64,000 bases of DNA from Bacilli bacterium (GCA_017410525.1 JAFQQQ010000002.1:62001-126000); one strand, 5' to 3'; shown: positions 8,852 to 18,256, counted from the stretch's first letter. A program made the numbers and translations. The notes: generated from the sequence alone by a model not told the origin.

Positions 8852-8868
8852 TTCGACATTATTCGACA
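8852..8868 (-). promoter_or_regulatory. Two tandem Spo0A-type boxes upstream of the histidine kinase
   Basis: TTCGACA occurs at 8852-8858 and again at 8862-8868. Read on the minus strand each is TGTCGAA, the established Spo0A box, and the two starts are exactly 10 bp apart, one helical turn, as in dimer sites. They lie 32 bp before the kinase start and after the upstream terminator. A weak -10 (TATATT, 8880-8885) follows. Spo0A itself is outside the window, so binding is inferred. Confidence 0.55.
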
Positions 8869-8900
8869 AAACTATTTGATATATTTATTTTGGTGATAAA

Positions 8901-10130
8901 ATGAATCTATTTCAAATAATATTTTTAGATGTAGTATTACTTATATTTCCAATTCTTGTATATTTACTTTATTTAACAACTAATAAAAATATAACTAAAA
9001 AGTCTAAAAAAGTATATTTAAGTTTAGTACTAATAACATCTTTCTTTATGCTCTATAATTATGGAGTAGATACACCTAGATTATTACCAGTACTTATATT
9101 AAACTCAATAGTAATACTTTCTTATTTAGAGGATAGATATATAATAGCTAATATACTTTCAATATTAATAATATTTATATATAGCAATTTCTTTAATTAT
9201 ACATTTATTCTTTTTGCAATATATATTTTAATATCTCTTTTATATTTAATAAGAAAGAGAATAAATCTTAAGAATATTTTATTTGTTAATTTAAGTATAA
9301 TTATAAGTAGTATAGTTTATTTTATTTGGGTATATAAATATAATAATGAGTTTTTTAATTTAGATGTAATAATTTATATAATTATTTGTTATTTTTTTAT
9401 AGTTAATTTAATAAGTTTTATGTACGAAACAGGTAAAAAAATACTTGAAACACACCTAACTTATAAAGAATTACAACAAGAAAAACAAATAAGATTAACT
9501 TTATTCAAAATAACACATGAAATAAAAAATCCGATAGCTGTTTGTAAAGGCTATTTAGATATGATAAATGTAAAAGATACAGATCAAGTAGAAAGATATG
9601 TTCCAATAATAAAATCCGAAATAGAAAGATTATTAACAATATTACAAGATTTTTTATTAATAAATAGAGATAATTTAGATTTAGACATAATGGATTTTAA
9701 TATGCTTATAGAAGATACAATACATAAATTAAATCCTTTATTAAAGGATAATAATATTAACTTAAATTTAAATATTTTAGATGATGAAATATTTATAAAT
9801 GGAGATTATAATAGACTTAGTCAAGTATTAATAAACATAATAAAAAATAGTATAGAAGCAATACCAGAAAATCATAAAGGTAAAATAAAGATAAAGACAA
9901 AAATAAAAGATAAAAAATATTATTTAGTAGTAGAAGATAATGGAATAGGAATGGATAAGGAAGTATTAACTAATATTAAAAAACCTTTCTATACAACTAA
10001 GAAAAGAGGTTCTGGTTTAGGCGTTTCTTTAATATATGAAATAGTAGAAGCACACAATGGTAAAATAGAATATTCATCTGAATATGGTAAAGGAACTAAA
10101 GTAACAATACAACTTCCAATTTATGAATAG
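8901..10130 (+). CDS. Orphan multi-pass sensor histidine kinase
   Basis: This 409-residue kinase has a hydrophobic N-terminus with about six or seven transmembrane segments (residues 1-180) and no obvious extracellular domain. A short coiled linker leads to a HisKA domain with the phospho-acceptor in THEIKNPIAVCKGYL (about residue 212). The catalytic domain has the N box LINIIKNSIEAI, the G1 box DNGIGMD, and the G2 box GSGLGVSL. No response regulator is adjacent. The layout is like KinB-type sporulation kinases, and the tandem Spo0A-like boxes upstream fit feedback control. The signal is unknown. The start has GGTGAT 4 bases upstream. Confidence 0.9.
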   Translation: MNLFQIIFLDVVLLIFPILVYLLYLTTNKNITKKSKKVYLSLVLITSFFMLYNYGVDTPRLLPVLILNSIVILSYLEDRYIIANILSILIIFIYSNFFNYTFILFAIYILISLLYLIRKRINLKNILFVNLSIIISSIVYFIWVYKYNNEFFNLDVIIYIIICYFFIVNLISFMYETGKKILETHLTYKELQQEKQIRLTLFKITHEIKNPIAVCKGYLDMINVKDTDQVERYVPIIKSEIERLLTILQDFLLINRDNLDLDIMDFNMLIEDTIHKLNPLLKDNNINLNLNILDDEIFINGDYNRLSQVLINIIKNSIEAIPENHKGKIKIKTKIKDKKYYLVVEDNGIGMDKEVLTNIKKPFYTTKKRGSGLGVSLIYEIVEAHNGKIEYSSEYGKGTKVTIQLPIYE

Positions 10131-10155
10131 AAAACAAGAATACTTGTTTTTTTCT
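10131..10155 (+). terminator. Intrinsic terminator after histidine kinase
   Basis: AAAACAAG, loop AATA, CTTGTTTT, then more T. Confidence 0.85.
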
Positions 10156-10187
10156 TTTACTTTTTATATAATTAAAATGGTGATAAT

Positions 10188-10865
10188 ATGAAGGGTAAAT
10201 TAATAGTAATAGAAGGAACGGATTGTAGTGGTAAAGAAACTCAAACAAAGATGTTGGTAGAAAGATTAGAAAAATTAAATATAAAATGTGTTAGGCGTAG
10301 TTTTCCTATGTATGATACTCCAACTGGTAAAATAGTAGGTGGTCCATATTTAGGTAAAGAATATATTTGTGGGTGTTGGTTTAGTGAGGGAGCGGTTAAT
10401 GTTAATCCTAAAGTTTCTTCTCTATACTATGCGGCAGATAGAAAGTATAATGTGGATAAAATACAAAAGTTATTAAATGAAGGTATAAATGTAATATTAG
10501 ATAGATACACCTATTCTAATTTAGCGCATCAAGGTGGAAAAATAGAAAATAAAGAACAAAGACTTGAAATGTATAACTGGTTAGATAAATTAGAATTTGA
10601 ATTATTAGAACTTCCAAAAGCAGATATAAAAGTATTTTTACACATGCCATATGAAGTGTCTTGTATATTAAAAAAAGACAGGATAGAAAAAGCAGATCAA
10701 CATGAAGCCTCTAAGGAGCACTTATTACTTGCTGAAAGTGCTTATATAGAGATTGCTGAAATATATGGTTTTAAAACTATAGAATGTAATATAGGTGATA
10801 GACCTAAAAAGATAGAAGATATTAATAATGAATTGTATGACTTTGTATATAATAATTTGAAATAA
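10188..10865 (+). CDS. tmk: Thymidylate kinase
   Basis: dTMP kinase phosphorylates dTMP to dTDP with ATP. The P-loop is EGTDCSGKETQT (residues 9-20), a variant of the usual GxDGxGKTTQ that keeps the essential GK. The DR(Y/F) motif appears as LDRYTYSN, with SFPMYDTPTGK and SSLYYAADRKYN as substrate-side landmarks. At 225 residues it is slightly longer than the usual 205-215. It sits alone with a GGTGAT ribosome site and is not near holB, its usual partner in Bacilli. Confidence 0.88.
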   Translation: MKGKLIVIEGTDCSGKETQTKMLVERLEKLNIKCVRRSFPMYDTPTGKIVGGPYLGKEYICGCWFSEGAVNVNPKVSSLYYAADRKYNVDKIQKLLNEGINVILDRYTYSNLAHQGGKIENKEQRLEMYNWLDKLEFELLELPKADIKVFLHMPYEVSCILKKDRIEKADQHEASKEHLLLAESAYIEIAEIYGFKTIECNIGDRPKKIEDINNELYDFVYNNLK

Positions 10866-10908
10866 TTAAAGAGATGTGTTATAATTAACGCTTGAGAAGG
10901 TGCTTAAA

Positions 10909-12930
10909 ATGATTAAAAAATTAGAAAAAGCAATAAAAAAAATTATAAATTATTTAAAGACTAATATATTGATGACTACATTTATTGTAAGTTCACTTAT
11001 AAACGGATGTTTAATTAGGTTTTTTACAGTAGAAAATTATTTTGCAATTAAACCAATACTTGCAGATTCAGTCGTACTGTTAATAATAACAGCATTTGGT
11101 TATTTCTTTAAACCTAAACACCAATTTAAGTATTTCTTAGGATGGAGTATATTTTTTACTCTTATATGTATAATAAATGCTGTATATTACAGTAATTATT
11201 TATCATTCGCATCACTTTCACTATTAAAAACAGCAGGAGAACTTGGTGGGTATGCTGATGCGGTAATAAAAAATATATTAGAAATAAAACAACTTATATA
11301 TTTATGGCAAATATTTGCTCTTTGCTTCGTACACGTTCAATTAAAAAAGAAAAAATATTATTCTAGAGTAAAAGATATTGAAGTAGGAAAAATAAGATTT
11401 TTAAATATGTCTGTTGTTTCTTTGATCGTTTTAGGATTTTTTATTTCAATGTTAACAGGAACAGATATAAGTAGATTAAATAAACAATGGAATAGGTCTT
11501 CTATTGTTATGGAATTTGGTATATATGTATATCAATTTAATGATGTAGTAAGTTCAGTAAGAACTACTGTAAATGAAATGTTTGGATATGATGAATCATA
11601 TAAAACATTTAGAGAATATTATGATGTTAAAGAAGAATTAGGAGAAAATAAATATACTAATCTTTTTGAAGGAAAAAATGTAATTGCGATACATGCTGAA
11701 AGTATTCAAGGATTTACTATGAATCTTGCGTTCAACGGTGAAGAATTAACGCCTAATATAAATAAATTGGCAAAAGAAGGAATTTATTTTTCTAACTTTT
11801 ATGCTCAAGAAAGCGTAGGAAATAGTAGTGATAGTGAGTTTACTTCTTTAAGTTCGCTTTTACCATCTTCTAGTGGTACAGTATTTATGAATTACTTTAA
11901 TAGAGATTATGAAACTATATTAAAGTTATTAAAAGAAGAAAAAGATTACTATACATTCTCTATGCATGGTAATAAAGGAGATGCATGGAATAGAAATGTA
12001 ACATATAGTTACTTAGGATATGATGATTTTTATTATTATACAAAAGATTATGAAATAGATGAAGAAATAGGATTAGGGTTATCAGATAAATCGTTCTTTA
12101 GACAATCTGTTGAAATAATAAAAGAAATAAATAATAAAAACGAGAATTGGTATGGTACACTTGTAATGCTTACAAACCATACTCCATTTAGTGATATTGA
12201 AAAATTTGATTACTTGGTAGATTATAAAACAAGTGAAATTAATTCTGAAACAGGGGAGAAAATAATTACTCCATGGCTTGAAGAAACTAAAATAGGTAAT
12301 TATTTAAAATCAGTTCATTATGCAGATGAAGCTATTGGAGAACTTATAGCTATGTTAGAAGAAGAATTATTAGAAAATACGATAATAGTTTTATATGGAG
12401 ATCATGATTCTAAATTAAAACAATCTGAATTTAGAAAATTATATGAAAGCGAATATTATGAAAGTGTACTTATAAATAAAAACGATACAGTAGGAACTAT
12501 AGATGATTTTACATATGAAATAAATAGAGAAGTTCCGTTTATAATATGGTCACCAGATATAGTAGATACTAAATATAATAAAGAAGTAAAAGAAGTAATG
12601 GGAATGATAGATATTATGCCAACGCTTTCTAATATGTTAGGTGTTAAACCAAAATATGCTCTTGGTAACGATATGTTTAGTATAGATGAAAATATAGTAG
12701 TATTCCCAGATGGAAACTGGATAACTAATAAAATTTATTATAATAGTTCAAAAGGTACATTTAGACAATTGGATTTAGAGACATCTATAGATATGGAATA
12801 TGTAGATAATTATAATAAGTATGCTGAAAACTTAATAAGTTTATCAAATGGCATAATTACTTATGATTTAATTAAAGCATATGAAACAGGACAAGAAACT
12901 GTATTAGAAGAAAAAGGAAAAGTAGATTAA
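10909..12930 (+). CDS. ltaS: LTA synthase family glycerolphosphate transferase
   Basis: This 673-residue membrane protein has five N-terminal transmembrane segments (within residues 20-185) and an extracellular sulfatase-type domain. The family builds polyglycerolphosphate lipoteichoic acid from phosphatidylglycerol. Metal-site landmarks are IAIHAES (Glu), YGDHDSKL (Asp-His) and MLTNHTPF. The nucleophile region reads SVGNSSDSEF, whereas characterised LtaS proteins have GKTSDSEF with a catalytic Thr, so Ser replaces Thr. ATG 10909 is chosen over GTG 10900 because GAGAAGG at 10894-10900 overlaps that GTG. It is followed by its own terminator. Confidence 0.9.
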   Translation: MIKKLEKAIKKIINYLKTNILMTTFIVSSLINGCLIRFFTVENYFAIKPILADSVVLLIITAFGYFFKPKHQFKYFLGWSIFFTLICIINAVYYSNYLSFASLSLLKTAGELGGYADAVIKNILEIKQLIYLWQIFALCFVHVQLKKKKYYSRVKDIEVGKIRFLNMSVVSLIVLGFFISMLTGTDISRLNKQWNRSSIVMEFGIYVYQFNDVVSSVRTTVNEMFGYDESYKTFREYYDVKEELGENKYTNLFEGKNVIAIHAESIQGFTMNLAFNGEELTPNINKLAKEGIYFSNFYAQESVGNSSDSEFTSLSSLLPSSSGTVFMNYFNRDYETILKLLKEEKDYYTFSMHGNKGDAWNRNVTYSYLGYDDFYYYTKDYEIDEEIGLGLSDKSFFRQSVEIIKEINNKNENWYGTLVMLTNHTPFSDIEKFDYLVDYKTSEINSETGEKIITPWLEETKIGNYLKSVHYADEAIGELIAMLEEELLENTIIVLYGDHDSKLKQSEFRKLYESEYYESVLINKNDTVGTIDDFTYEINREVPFIIWSPDIVDTKYNKEVKEVMGMIDIMPTLSNMLGVKPKYALGNDMFSIDENIVVFPDGNWITNKIYYNSSKGTFRQLDLETSIDMEYVDNYNKYAENLISLSNGIITYDLIKAYETGQETVLEEKGKVD

Positions 12931-12960
12931 ATTACTAGAGTTAAATCTCTAGTTTTTATT
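12931..12960 (+). terminator. Intrinsic terminator after ltaS
   Basis: ACTAGAG (12934-12940) pairs with CTCTAGT (12947-12953), followed by TTTTATTT. Confidence 0.85.
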
Positions 12961-13001
12961 TATTAAAATATGGTATAATGAAATAGTAGAAAGAAGGATA
13001 T

Positions 13002-15155
13002 ATGAATACAGATATAATTAAACAAATGAGTAACAATTTAGGAATAACTGAAAAACAAGTTGAAGTAACTTTAAAACTTCTTGAAGAGGGTAATACAATA
13101 CCATTTATTGCTCGTTATCGTAAAGATGTCACAGGCGCTTTAGATGAAGAAAAAATTAAGGCTATAGAAGAAATTTATAGTTATCAAGTAAACTTATTAA
13201 AAAGAAAAGAAGATGTCATAAGAATAATTGATGAGAAAGGTCTTCTTACTGATGAATTAAAAAGTGAAATAATGAATGCAACTAAGTTAGTTGAAGTAGG
13301 AGACTTATATAGACCATTTAAAGAAAAGAAAAAAACTAAAGCTACAGAAGCTATAAAGAATGGATTAGAAGGACTTGCTAAAGAAATAATCGCATTTCCT
13401 GTTAATGGTAGTATTGATAATATTGCTAAAAAATATTTAAATGAAACTGTAAAAACTATAGAAGAAGCAGTACAAGGTGCTAAATATATAATTGCGGAAA
13501 ATATTAGTGATAATGCTAAGTTTAGAAAATCTATTAGAGATAATACTTATAATTATGGTATTATTAAAAGTAAAAAGAAGAAAAATAGCGAAGATGAAAA
13601 TAAAACTTATGATATGTATTATGACTATGAAGAGAAAATTAAATATATAAAACCTCATAGAATACTTGCTTTAAATAGGGGAGAAAATGAAGCCGTACTT
13701 AGTGTATCAATTGAATATGATAAGGAAAGAGTATTGAGTTTTTTAGAAAAAAGATTAATAAAGAATGATAAATCTTTTGTAGTAGATATTGTTAAAGACG
13801 CAATAGAAGATTCTTATAAAAGGTTAATTGAACCTTCAATAGAAAGAGAAATAAGAAGTGATTTAACTATAATTGGAGAAGATGCTGCGATAAGTAACTT
13901 CGCTAAAAACTTAGAATCATTATTACTTACACCTCCTATGAAAGAAAGAATTGTATTAGGATTTGATCCTGGATATGTAAATGGGTGTAAAATAGCTGTA
14001 ATAGATAGAACTGGTAAGTATTTAGATAGTACAGTAGTAAAACCTTTCTTAAAAGGAAATCAAGAAAAGTTAATAGAACAAGCTGAAATAGTGGTTAAAA
14101 CATTAGTAAATAAATATAATGTAGATATAATTGCTATTGGTAATGGTACTGCTTCAAGAGAATCAGAAAAATTCATAAGTAATATGATAAAAAAATATAA
14201 TTTAAACTGTAAATATGTAATAGTAAGTGAAGCGGGCGCTAGCATTTATAGTGCTTCTAAACTTGCTATAGAAGAATTTCCAAATCTTGAAGTAGAAAAA
14301 AGAAGCGCTGTTAGTATTGGTAGAAGATTACAAGATCCATTATCTGAGTTAGTTAAAATACCTCCTGATGGAATAGGAGTAGGACTTTATCAACACGATG
14401 TCTCTCAAAAAAAACTTTCTGATAATCTAGATTTTGTAGTAAGTAAAACTGTAAATAGTGTAGGTGTAAATGTAAATACAGCTTCATCTTCAATTTTAAA
14501 ATATGTATCAGGAATTACTAAAAGAAATATAGATAAAATAATTGAATATAGAAATTCTAAAGGAAGAATCAATAATAGAAAAGAAATAGAAAAATTATTA
14601 AGTGATAAGGTTTATGAACAAGCAATTGGATTTTTAAGAATTACTGAAGGAGATAATATACTTGATTCTACTGGAATACATCCTGAAAGTTATAATGTCG
14701 CTACTGATTTACTTAAAAGTTTAGATATGGATTTAAATGATGTAGGCAGTAATGAATTAATAGAAAAGTTAAATAAAATTAGTCTTGATGAATATAAAAA
14801 TAAATTAAATACTGATATTTATACTTTAGAAGATGTAGTTAAATCTTTAAAAAGTCCTGGTAGAGATCCTAGAGATGAAATGCCGCAACCATTACTTAAA
14901 AGTGACGTACTTGAACTTAGTGATTTATGTGTAGGTATGAAACTTCAAGGTACTGTTAGAAATGTAGTAGACTTTGGAGCATTCATAGATATTGGATTGC
15001 ATGAAGATGGACTTGTTCATATATCAAAAATAACAGATAAATATATTAAACATCCTAGTGAAGTTTTAAGTGTAGGAGATATAGTGGACTGTTATGTAGA
15101 AGAAATTAAATTAGATAAGAAAAAGGTTTCTTTAAGTTTAATTGAACCAAAATAA
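13002..15155 (+). CDS. tex: Tex/YhgF-family RNA-binding protein
   Basis: This 717-residue protein matches Tex transcription accessory proteins. The N-terminal helical part contains VEVTLKLLEEGNTIPFIARY. A YqgF/RNase H-like domain begins near VLGFDPGYVNGCKIAV, a helix-hairpin-helix region contains SVGVNVNTASSSILKYVSGI, and the C-terminal S1 domain (about residues 645-715) reads VGMKLQGTVRNVVDFGAFIDIG. Tex binds nucleic acid and influences transcription and RNA turnover; the precise role in Bacilli is uncertain. It has an AAGAAGG ribosome site and forms a single-gene unit. Confidence 0.94.
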   Translation: MNTDIIKQMSNNLGITEKQVEVTLKLLEEGNTIPFIARYRKDVTGALDEEKIKAIEEIYSYQVNLLKRKEDVIRIIDEKGLLTDELKSEIMNATKLVEVGDLYRPFKEKKKTKATEAIKNGLEGLAKEIIAFPVNGSIDNIAKKYLNETVKTIEEAVQGAKYIIAENISDNAKFRKSIRDNTYNYGIIKSKKKKNSEDENKTYDMYYDYEEKIKYIKPHRILALNRGENEAVLSVSIEYDKERVLSFLEKRLIKNDKSFVVDIVKDAIEDSYKRLIEPSIEREIRSDLTIIGEDAAISNFAKNLESLLLTPPMKERIVLGFDPGYVNGCKIAVIDRTGKYLDSTVVKPFLKGNQEKLIEQAEIVVKTLVNKYNVDIIAIGNGTASRESEKFISNMIKKYNLNCKYVIVSEAGASIYSASKLAIEEFPNLEVEKRSAVSIGRRLQDPLSELVKIPPDGIGVGLYQHDVSQKKLSDNLDFVVSKTVNSVGVNVNTASSSILKYVSGITKRNIDKIIEYRNSKGRINNRKEIEKLLSDKVYEQAIGFLRITEGDNILDSTGIHPESYNVATDLLKSLDMDLNDVGSNELIEKLNKISLDEYKNKLNTDIYTLEDVVKSLKSPGRDPRDEMPQPLLKSDVLELSDLCVGMKLQGTVRNVVDFGAFIDIGLHEDGLVHISKITDKYIKHPSEVLSVGDIVDCYVEEIKLDKKKVSLSLIEPK

Positions 15156-15182
15156 AATTACCTAAAAAAGGTAATTTTTTTG
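15156..15182 (+). terminator. Intrinsic terminator after tex
   Basis: AAATTACC and GGTAATTT arms with a T-run. Confidence 0.85.
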
Positions 15183-15240
15183 TTTTGAAAAAGGAAATTT
15201 GATATTAACACAATATAATATATATAGGAAGTAGTAGAGC

Positions 15241-16131
15241 ATGAATTATTATAATCAAATAAAAGATAACTTAATTAAATGTGAAATATATGATAGAGCA
15301 AAAGATTATTCAAAAGACAGAAATAAAGTAAATGTGTATTTTGAAATAGGAAGATTACTTAGTGAAGCAGGTAAAGAATATGGTAAAAATATAATTAAAC
15401 AATATTCAGAAAAGTTAATGGTTGAAGTAGGTAAGAAATATAATGAAAGAACCTTATATGGAATGAGAAGATTTTACGAAAAATTTAGTAAGCAAAAATT
15501 GAACCCAGTGGGTTCAAAATTGAGTTGGAGTCATTATAGGGAACTATTAACAATTAAAAATATAGATGCTATACAGTATTATATTGAGATTTGTCAGAAA
15601 AACAATTTATCAAAAAGACAATTACAAGAAAAAATTAAAAGTAATGAATATGGCAGATTAACTGAAGAAACTAAAAATAAACTTATAGAATCTAGACAAT
15701 TAGAAGTAATTGACTTAGTTGCTAATCCAATAAAGATTAAAAATAATTCTTTAAATGAATAGATAACGGAATATACTTTAAAACAGTTAATATTAAACAA
15801 TCTAGATGAGTTTTTATTAGAATTAGGTTTTGGATTTACTTATGTGGGGAATGAATTTAAAATTAAATTAGATGATAGATATAATTATATAGATTTATTG
15901 CTTTTTAATATAGAATATAATTGCTATGTCGTTGTAGAACTAAAAGTAACTGAATTAAAAAAAGAGCATATAGGTCAAATACAAGTTTATATGAATTATA
16001 TAGATAATAATTTAAAGAAGTTTACTCATAATAAAACCATTGGTATAATAATTTGTAGAAAAAACAATAGATATGTTATTGAGTATTGTAGTGATAAAAG
16101 AATCTTCTCTAGAGAATATGAATTAATATAA
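15241..16131 (+). pseudogene. DUF1016 / PDDEXK nuclease-family gene (YhcG-like) interrupted by one in-frame TAG
   Basis: The first 173 codons encode the DUF1016 N-terminal domain (NVYFEIGRLLSEAGKEYG, then LSWSHYRELL and LSKRQLQEKI). They end at TAG 15760-15762. Translation of the same frame after the stop continues without a break as ITEYTLKQLILNNLDEFLL, then FTYVGNEFKIKLDDRY, YIDLLLFN and YVVVELKV, the PDDEXK nuclease half. Both halves align with one family protein and nothing is missing, so one substitution (for example AAG to TAG) explains the break. TAG ends other genes here, for example ileS, so recoding is unlikely. A downstream GTG at 15844 could make only the nuclease half. The family is often linked to mobile or defence loci. 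Confidence 0.88.
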
Positions 16132-16155
16132 AAAATACAGATAATTCTGTATTAT
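16130..16155 (-). terminator. Intrinsic terminator for tspO
   Basis: AATACAG (16134-16140) and CTGTATT (16147-16153). On the minus strand the hairpin is followed by TTTTTATA. Confidence 0.75.
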
Positions 16156-16607
16156 AAGTTCATAAAAAATATAGAAATAATAAGTATAGTTGCAAACATA
16201 TTCCAAATAATATAAGGTATAAGTAATTTAGCAGATGTTTTATTTAATTCTTTTGATTCATAATATAAAAATAATGAACTAATAAGTACTACTATTGTAT
16301 CTATAAGTGCTAAAAAAGGACTTTTTATAGTAAAGAAAAGAAATGAAAATATTTGATTAGAAAAATAATTTATAAGTAGTGTTTTATTATAACTCGGGAT
16401 ATCTTTATAATTATTATCTCTATAGATTAAATAAATACTTATAGCTATTAAAATATAAAGAATAGTCCACACAATAGGAAATACTATAGATGGTGGCGCA
16501 AAAAAAGGTTTATTTAAACTTTTATAAAATATAGTATCGCTTCTAAAAATTAAACCGCCTATAAACCACGGCAAAGCAATAAGTAAAAACTTTAAAATTT
16601 TTTTCAT
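16152..16607 (-). CDS. tspO: TspO/MBR family membrane protein
   Basis: This 151-residue protein has five transmembrane helices, as in all TspO/MBR proteins, which bind tetrapyrroles and cholesterol-like ligands. Family landmarks are FYKSLNKPFFAPPSIVFPIVWT and YILIAISIYLIY near the N-terminus and PYIIWNMFATIL near the C-terminus. Its role in bacteria is debated (tetrapyrrole handling or stress signalling). It is alone on the minus strand, with AGGTGTT before its start. Confidence 0.88.
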   Translation of the reverse strand: MKKILKFLLIALPWFIGGLIFRSDTIFYKSLNKPFFAPPSIVFPIVWTILYILIAISIYLIYRDNNYKDIPSYNKTLLINYFSNQIFSFLFFTIKSPFLALIDTIVVLISSLFLYYESKELNKTSAKLLIPYIIWNMFATILIISIFFMNL

Positions 16608-16664
16608 GTAACACCTCTTTACATCTTATTCTAAATGTATTAAAATATTAGTATGGGTGATTAC

Positions 16665-17834
16665 ATGAATATTACTTTAAATAAAAATGATGAAATAGTT
16701 ATGAAATTACTACATTATTTTATAACAATTCAAGGTTATGCTCCTGTAGTTTTACACGGGGCTAAAGATGAAATATGGCTTGAAAAAAGTGATGGAGATT
16801 ATAAAATAATAAGAATAGTTTCTAACTATATACATAATGATGAACAATTAAATTTTGATATATTTAGAACTAAACAAATATTAAAAAGAATAAAAAGAAA
16901 GATGTTTTCTTTTAAAATGGATGCCTTAAGTATATTTGTAAATCTTGGTGATAATGTAAACTTAAAAGATAAAGATTTTGATAACATCAAATGTGCTGAT
17001 GTAAAAGAAATAAGTGATTTATCTAAATATTCTTTTATAATAAATAAGTTTCCAAATATATTAGAAGTTGAAACTGTTAAAGAAGAAGGTATTGAACTTT
17101 TTATAAAATTAACGGATGATATAAATAAGAAAAACTTTGAAGAAACTAAAAAAGCAGAAGATGTATTTTCTAAAAAAACACCAGTTATGACTTATATATT
17201 TATGGGTATATGTATAATATTATACATATTGTCTGCTTTATATTCATCAAATTTTTTAGAATTAAGACCTGGTGTTTTATACAAGTTTGGTGCTTTAGTT
17301 AATTTTAATATGATGAGTAAAGATGTTACGCAACTTTATAGGTTAGTAACTTCGGTATTTTTACATGGTGGACTAATACACTTAATTTGTAATATGTATT
17401 CATTATATATAATAGGTCCTCAATTAGAAAGTTTCTTTGGTAAAATCAAATACACAATAATATTTATTGGTAGTGGTGTTATAGGAAACTTACTTTCAAT
17501 GGCATTTTTGCAAGACACTTATGTATCAGTAGGTGCTAGTGGAGCGATCTTTGGACTTTTAGGTGCTTTGTTATATTTTGGATATCACTATAGAGTTTAT
17601 TTAAGCGGAGTAATAAAAAGTCAAATAATTCCTTTAATAGTATTAAACTTAGCAATAGGATTTATTGGTACTAGCATTAATAATTTAGCGCATATAGGTG
17701 GTCTTATAGGTGGTGTACTTGTATCTATGGCTGTAGGAGTAAAATATAAGAGTGCTAAAGCGGATATTGTAAATGGAATAATAATGACTTTAATATTTGT
17801 AGTGTTCTTGATTTATATGATATTTTTTAGATAG
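16665..17834 (+). CDS. Rhomboid-family intramembrane serine protease
   Basis: This 389-residue protein has a cytoplasmic N-terminal domain of about 170 residues and six or seven transmembrane helices. The catalytic Ser is in VGASGAIFGLLGAL and the catalytic His in NNLAHIGGLIGG. The HGGLIHLICNMYSLYIIGPQLE segment is the conserved L1/TM2 block with its His and Asn. Rhomboids cleave substrates within the membrane; no substrate is evident nearby. I start it at ATG 16665, 4 bases after GGGTGAT. The upstream in-frame ATG at 16653 overlaps that ribosome site. The N-terminal domain is not recognised. Confidence 0.93.
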   Translation: MNITLNKNDEIVMKLLHYFITIQGYAPVVLHGAKDEIWLEKSDGDYKIIRIVSNYIHNDEQLNFDIFRTKQILKRIKRKMFSFKMDALSIFVNLGDNVNLKDKDFDNIKCADVKEISDLSKYSFIINKFPNILEVETVKEEGIELFIKLTDDINKKNFEETKKAEDVFSKKTPVMTYIFMGICIILYILSALYSSNFLELRPGVLYKFGALVNFNMMSKDVTQLYRLVTSVFLHGGLIHLICNMYSLYIIGPQLESFFGKIKYTIIFIGSGVIGNLLSMAFLQDTYVSVGASGAIFGLLGALLYFGYHYRVYLSGVIKSQIIPLIVLNLAIGFIGTSINNLAHIGGLIGGVLVSMAVGVKYKSAKADIVNGIIMTLIFVVFLIYMIFFR

Positions 17835-17853
17835 AATTATTCTATCTTTTTTT
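17829..17853 (+). terminator. Intrinsic terminator after rhomboid gene
   Basis: AGATAGAA and TTCTATCT arms overlap the stop, followed by a run of T. Confidence 0.85.
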
Positions 17854-17875
17854 CATATATTTTATTGGTGATAGA

Positions 17876-18214
17876 GTGAAAAAAATAATATTATTAGTAG
17901 TTTTGTTATTACTTTGTGGTTGTTCTAAAAAACTTACTTGTGTTTATAAAGAAGAATATGAAGATATAAGTATAAATAATAAAATTGTTTTTAATTTTAA
18001 AGATAACACCTACAAACAAGAAGATATAATGGTGTTTGAAGATAATGATAGTGCATCTACTTATTTTAAAGATATTGATGCCTATGTAAAAGAATATAAT
18101 CTTGTATTAGAACAAAATAAAATAATCTCTAAATTAGATGGAGAAATAAAATTAGATGGTACTAAGAAAGAAATAAAACAACAATATGAAGGTTATGATT
18201 ATAAGTGTAAATAA
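17876..18214 (+). CDS. Small lipoprotein of unknown function
   Basis: This 112-residue secreted lipoprotein has a short charged N-terminus, a hydrophobic stretch and a lipobox-like LLCGCSKK, with lipidated Cys at about residue 16. The mature part is about 95 residues, charged, with no family I can name with confidence; it is somewhat like DUF1307/YehR-type lipoproteins. The start is GTG at 17876, because GGTGAT lies just upstream and the frame then begins with KKIILL. It has its own terminator. Confidence 0.75.
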   Translation: MKKIILLVVLLLLCGCSKKLTCVYKEEYEDISINNKIVFNFKDNTYKQEDIMVFEDNDSASTYFKDIDAYVKEYNLVLEQNKIISKLDGEIKLDGTKKEIKQQYEGYDYKCK

Positions 18215-18229
18215 TTATAATCTTTTTTT
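18197..18229 (+). terminator. Intrinsic terminator after lipoprotein gene
   Basis: GATTATAA (18197-18204) and TTATAATC (18215-18222) span the stop codon, followed by seven T. Confidence 0.75.
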
Positions 18230-18230
18230 C

Positions 18231-18256
18231 ATAATTATAAAAAAACTTCATAACAT
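18231..18256 (+). promoter_or_regulatory. Candidate sigma-E-like promoter before the spoVID-like gene
   Basis: CATAACAT at 18249-18256 matches the sigma-E -10 form CATANNNT. ATA at 18231-18233 could be the -35, with a 15-base spacer against the usual 16-18. It is suggestive only because B. subtilis spoVID is sigma-E controlled. Confidence 0.3.

Noticed and set aside
15185-15220. Third sigma-H-like promoter before the DUF1016 gene
   Set aside because: AGGAAAT is present at 15192-15198, but 21 bases later there is no GAAT; the sequence there is AATATAAT.
15760-15762. TAG recoding in the DUF1016 gene as a sign of an alternative genetic code
   Set aside because: TAG, TAA and TGA all end other well-defined genes here, so simple nonsense mutation is more likely.
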